Assembly (NCBI GenBank): GCA_050250795.1
Contig: JBFWNZ010000196.1
Coordinates: 1 to 7,120, forward strand
Reading direction: 5' to 3'
Source: JBFWNZ01 sp050250795
GTDB taxonomy: Bacteria > Pseudomonadota > Alphaproteobacteria > UBA8366
Length of the DNA: 7,120 nt
Part shown: in pieces, positions 4,334-7,120 of the stretch
How positions within the stretch are numbered: the stretch's first letter is position 1
How the letters are laid out: every line of letters starts with the position of its first letter
Program-made: the position numbers and the translations under genes
Notes under the pieces: model-generated
What the model saw: the letters and a program-made list of their open reading frames with translations, nothing else
Told to the model about the DNA's origin: nothing
Database searches by the model: none

Positions 4334-7069
4334 ATGCTGACCCTGGGCGCCATCGGCTTTCTCGCACCCTGGCTGCTGGCCGGGCTGGCCGCCCTGCCGC
4401 TGCTGTGGTGGCTGCTGCGGCTCACCCCGCCCGCGCCCCGGATGCTGCATTTCCCGGCGGTCCGGCTGCTGTTCGGGCTGGAAAGCCGCGAGGAGACCCC
4501 GACCTCCTCGCCCTGGTGGCTGATCCTGTTGCGGCTGGCGGCGGCGGCCCTTGTGATCCTGGGGCTCGCCCACCCGCTCATCAATCCGGGCCACGATCTC
4601 GCCGGTTCCGGCCCCATCGTGCTGGCGGTGGACGACGGCTGGGCCGCCGCGCGCGACTGGCCGGCGCGCCAGCAGGTGATGCGCGACGCCATCGGGCGCG
4701 CCGAACGCGACAGCCGGCCGGTGGTCCTGCTGACGACCGCGCCGAACGAGGCGGGCGAAGCCCCGTCGGCGTCCGGGCTGCTCACGCCCGGCGAGGCGCG
4801 CGGCCTTGCCGAATCGCTGGTGCCGAAACCCTGGCCGGTCGACCGCAAGGGCGCGCTTGCGGCTCTGGACGCCGCGGCGCTTCCGGGCTCCGCGACCGTC
4901 CTGTGGCTCAGCGACGGCCTCGACGACCCCGACGCCCGCGGCTTCGCCGAACGGCTGCAACGCCTTGGCGCCCTGCGCATCCTCGCCCGGCCGCTGGAGG
5001 CCCTGCCGCGTCTGCTGCTGCCACCGGAAGGCCGCAATGCGACCCTGGAACTGCCGCTGCGCCGCGTGCCCTCGCCCTTCGAGGAGCGGGTCGTCCTGAC
5101 CGCCGGCGCCGCCGACGGCCGGCCGCTGGCCAATGCCGCGGCCACCTTCGAGCCCGGCCAGGGCGCGGCGGCGGCGGCGTTCGACGTGCCGCTCGAAATC
5201 CGCAACCAGATTCTGCGCGTCTCCATCGACGGCGAATCGACCGCCGGCAGCGTGGTGCTGATCGACGAGCGCTGGCGCCGCCGCCCGGTCGGCCTCGCGG
5301 CGCCCTCGGCGATGGACGAGGGACCGGCCCTGCTGTCCGACCGCTACTTCATCGAGCGCGCCCTGGCGCCGTTCAGCGCGGTGCGCCGCGGGCCCGTCGA
5401 AACCCTGATCGCCGACCGTCAGGCGGTGATCATCCTGCCCGACAGCCACCAGCCGGGACCGGCGGAACGCGCCGCGCTGGAACGCTGGGTCCAGGAGGGC
5501 GGCCTGCTGCTCCGCTTCGCCGGCCCGCGCGCCGCCCGCGCCGAGCCCGATCCGCTGATGCCCGTGCGGCTGCGCGGCGGCGGCCGCACCCTCGACGGCG
5601 CCATGCTGTGGAGCCGGCCGGCGCGTCTCCAGGCCTTCCCGCCCGACAGCCCCTTCGCGGGGCTCGAAATCCCTGGCGACGTGACCGTCAGCCGCCAGGT
5701 GCTGGCCGAACCCTCGCTCGACCTTGCGGAAAAGACCTGGGCCCGGCTGACCGACGGCACGCCCCTGGTCACGGCCGAGCGGCGCGGCCAGGGCTGGCTG
5801 GTGCTGATCCACACCACCGCCAACACCGAATGGACCAGCCTGCCGCTCTCCGGCCTGTTCGTGGACATGCTGCGCCGGATCGTCGGCATGAGCCGCGGCA
5901 TCGCCGAGAGCGGCGGCGACCGGCCGCTGCCGCCGCTCTCCCTGCTCGACGGCTATGGCCGGATGACGGCGGCAACCGGCAGCGCGCGCGCGATTCCGGC
6001 CGGCGGATTCGCCGCCGCGCGGGTCGGGCCCGACACCCCGCCCGGCCTGTACGGCAGCGACGACGAACGCCGTGCCCTCAATCTGGGCCCGCAGATCGGC
6101 ATGCTGACGGCGTTGGGCGCCATGCCCTCCGGCATCGCGCGCGGCGACTATGTCCGCTCCCAGGAAGTGGACCTGAAGCCCTGGCTGCTGGGCGCCGCCC
6201 TGCTGCTGCTGCTGGCCGACACGCTCGTCACCCTGGCGATGCGCGGCCTGCTGCGCGGACCGCGCCTGCCGCGGCGCCAGGCGGCCGCCGGCCTCGTTGC
6301 GCTTCTGGTCCTCGGACTGACCGCCACATCCGCATTCGCCCAGCGCGGCGGCGGCGATGCCTTCGCGATGGAGGCCGCGCTCAGCACCCATCTCGCCTAT
6401 GTCGTCACCGGCAATCCCGAGTTGGACCGGGTCAGCGCGGCCGGGCTGGCCGGGCTGTCGGGCGTCCTCATGCAGCGGACCGCCGTGGAACTGGGCCAGC
6501 CCGTCGGGGTCGATCCGCGCCAGGACGAACTGGCCTTCTTCGCCCTGCTGTACTGGCCCGTCTCGGCCGACCAGGCGCCGCTGGACGCGGCGACGGTCGA
6601 ACGCCTCAACCGCTATATGGAGATGGGCGGCACCATCCTGTTCGACACCCGCGACCAGAATATGGGCGGGCTCGATTCCGGCCCGAACGCCATGGCCCTG
6701 CGCCTGCTGACCGAGGGGCTCGGCATCCCCCCGCTGACCGCCGTGCCCTCGGACCACGTCCTGACCAAGGCCTTCTACCTGATGCAGAACTTTCCCGGCC
6801 GCTGGTCCGGCAGCCGGGTCTGGGTCGAGCGGCCGGGCGACCGGGTGAACGATGGCGTGTCGCGGGTGGTCATCGGCGCCAACGACTGGGCCTCGGCCTG
6901 GGCCACCGACGAGGGCGGCCGGCCGGCCTTCGCGGTCGTGCCGGGCGGCGAGACCCAGCGCGAATGGGCCTACCGCTTCGGCGTCAACCTCGTCATGTAC
7001 GCGCTGACCGGCAACTACAAGGCCGATCAGGTGCATGTCCCGGCGATCCTGGAACGGCTGGGGAAATAG
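4334..7069 (+). CDS. BatA-type membrane protein with C-terminal DUF4159 domain
   Basis: A predicted 911-residue inner-membrane protein. The N-terminus is of the aerotolerance-regulator (BatA N-terminal, PF07584) type: helix 1 at about 9-28, an arginine-containing loop with the FPAVRLL motif, and helix 2 at about 61-80 ending in LAHP. A vWA-like region then starts at VLAVDDGWAA (96-105); the DxSxS metal motif is missing (D100-D-G-W-A). Around 364-397 is a Rossmann-type segment with ILPD and WVQEGGLLLRFAG. Helix 3 lies at 617-635, a basic loop at 637-648 (RGLLRGPRLPRR), and helix 4 at about 650-669 ends in TSAFAQ like a signal peptide. DUF4159, a glutamine-amidotransferase-like fold, follows at about 680-905 with LLYWPV and YMEMGGTILFDTRD. 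The positive-inside rule puts both large regions in the periplasm. The ATG at 4334 follows TAAGG; the frame is open further upstream only as a shadow over the DUF58 gene. The function is unknown; the operon suggests it is the membrane partner or target of MoxR/DUF58. Confidence 0.92.
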   Translation: MLTLGAIGFLAPWLLAGLAALPLLWWLLRLTPPAPRMLHFPAVRLLFGLESREETPTSSPWWLILLRLAAAALVILGLAHPLINPGHDLAGSGPIVLAVDDGWAAARDWPARQQVMRDAIGRAERDSRPVVLLTTAPNEAGEAPSASGLLTPGEARGLAESLVPKPWPVDRKGALAALDAAALPGSATVLWLSDGLDDPDARGFAERLQRLGALRILARPLEALPRLLLPPEGRNATLELPLRRVPSPFEERVVLTAGAADGRPLANAAATFEPGQGAAAAAFDVPLEIRNQILRVSIDGESTAGSVVLIDERWRRRPVGLAAPSAMDEGPALLSDRYFIERALAPFSAVRRGPVETLIADRQAVIILPDSHQPGPAERAALERWVQEGGLLLRFAGPRAARAEPDPLMPVRLRGGGRTLDGAMLWSRPARLQAFPPDSPFAGLEIPGDVTVSRQVLAEPSLDLAEKTWARLTDGTPLVTAERRGQGWLVLIHTTANTEWTSLPLSGLFVDMLRRIVGMSRGIAESGGDRPLPPLSLLDGYGRMTAATGSARAIPAGGFAAARVGPDTPPGLYGSDDERRALNLGPQIGMLTALGAMPSGIARGDYVRSQEVDLKPWLLGAALLLLLADTLVTLAMRGLLRGPRLPRRQAAAGLVALLVLGLTATSAFAQRGGGDAFAMEAALSTHLAYVVTGNPELDRVSAAGLAGLSGVLMQRTAVELGQPVGVDPRQDELAFFALLYWPVSADQAPLDAATVERLNRYMEMGGTILFDTRDQNMGGLDSGPNAMALRLLTEGLGIPPLTAVPSDHVLTKAFYLMQNFPGRWSGSRVWVERPGDRVNDGVSRVVIGANDWASAWATDEGGRPAFAVVPGGETQREWAYRFGVNLVMYALTGNYKADQVHVPAILERLGK

Positions 7070-7073
7070 GGCC

Positions 7074-7120
7074 ATGAACTGGACAGGCGTCACCTTCGAT
7101 CCGATGCTGCCCTGGGCCTT
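7074..7120 (+). CDS. 5' end of the next gene of the MoxR operon (cut off by the window)
   Basis: An ATG 4 nt after the stop of the DUF4159 gene opens a frame of 15 complete codons to the right edge, reading MNWTGVTFDPMLPWA. The tight spacing implies translational coupling. In related MoxR-DUF58-DUF4159 operons the next gene usually encodes a large membrane protein with a glutamine-amidotransferase-like or vWA-like periplasmic region, and such proteins often begin with a similar short stretch before the first membrane helix. That identity is inferred from position; the fragment alone cannot prove it. Confidence 0.6.
   Translation, partial: MNWTGVTFDPMLPWA

Noticed and set aside
3298..5226. 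A 642-codon minus-strand frame across the DUF58 gene and the 5' part of the next gene
   Set aside because: Ser/Arg/Gly/Pro-rich sequence with no motif, antisense to well-supported genes.
4405..7077. An 890-codon open frame on the plus strand, one frame away from the DUF4159 gene
   Set aside because: It is Arg/Pro/Gly/Ala-rich low-complexity sequence without domains, while the overlapping frame has clear membrane helices and family motifs.
4295..7093. A 932-codon open frame on the minus strand, antisense to the DUF4159 gene
   Set aside because: Its composition is rich in Gln, His, Arg, Gly and Ala with no recognisable domain. It mirrors the codon pattern of the real gene in very GC-rich DNA, where antisense stops are rare.

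Overview
The window is very GC-rich (about 70% by eye), with strong G/C preference at third codon positions. It looks like chromosomal DNA of an alphaproteobacterium, probably of Rhodospirillales type. The main evidence is the pairing of a DUF1285 gene and a DUF6111 gene with a NudL-type NUDIX hydrolase and a CCA-adding enzyme, plus a MoxR / DUF58 / BatA-DUF4159 operon. To my knowledge both arrangements are typical of that class. The exact genus cannot be read from this stretch.

Layout. Two operons diverge from a 53-bp gap (2307-2359). Leftwards, on the minus strand, are DUF1285 (2306-1755), a CoA-pyrophosphatase-like NUDIX hydrolase (1737-1108, GTG start), a small two-helix membrane protein DUF6111 (1111-836), and the CCA tRNA nucleotidyltransferase (831 to the left edge, 3' end missing). 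Rightwards, on the plus strand, are a MoxR AAA+ ATPase (2360-3400, TTG start), a soluble DUF58 protein with a von Willebrand A-like fold (3438-4328), a 911-residue membrane protein joining a BatA-type N-terminus to a C-terminal DUF4159 domain (4334-7069), and the first 15 full codons of a further gene (7074 to the right edge). Junctions inside both operons are tight: a 4-bp ATGA overlap and gaps of 4, 4, 5, 17 and 37 bp. No stretch over 300 bases lacks a gene. I saw no tRNA, rRNA, CRISPR array, insertion sequence or convincing terminator.

How the genes work together. The leftward operon combines tRNA 3'-end maturation and nucleotide/cofactor housekeeping with two uncharacterised proteins that keep the same company in related genomes. 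The rightward operon is a MoxR/Bat-type system. A cytoplasmic AAA+ ATPase would act with a cytoplasmic DUF58 adaptor that keeps its metal-site residues, on or through a large inner-membrane/periplasmic partner. Its biochemical target is unknown; chaperone-like or maturation roles at the envelope are the usual proposal.

The most interesting part is the 911-residue protein. Its BatA-like segment has lost the metal-site residues. It appears to carry two class I glutamine-amidotransferase-like modules, one on each side of a transmembrane hairpin, and the second helix of that hairpin reads like a complete signal peptide with a cleavage site. Most of the other long open frames in the window, including several over 500 codons, are antisense or out-of-frame by-products of the high GC content.
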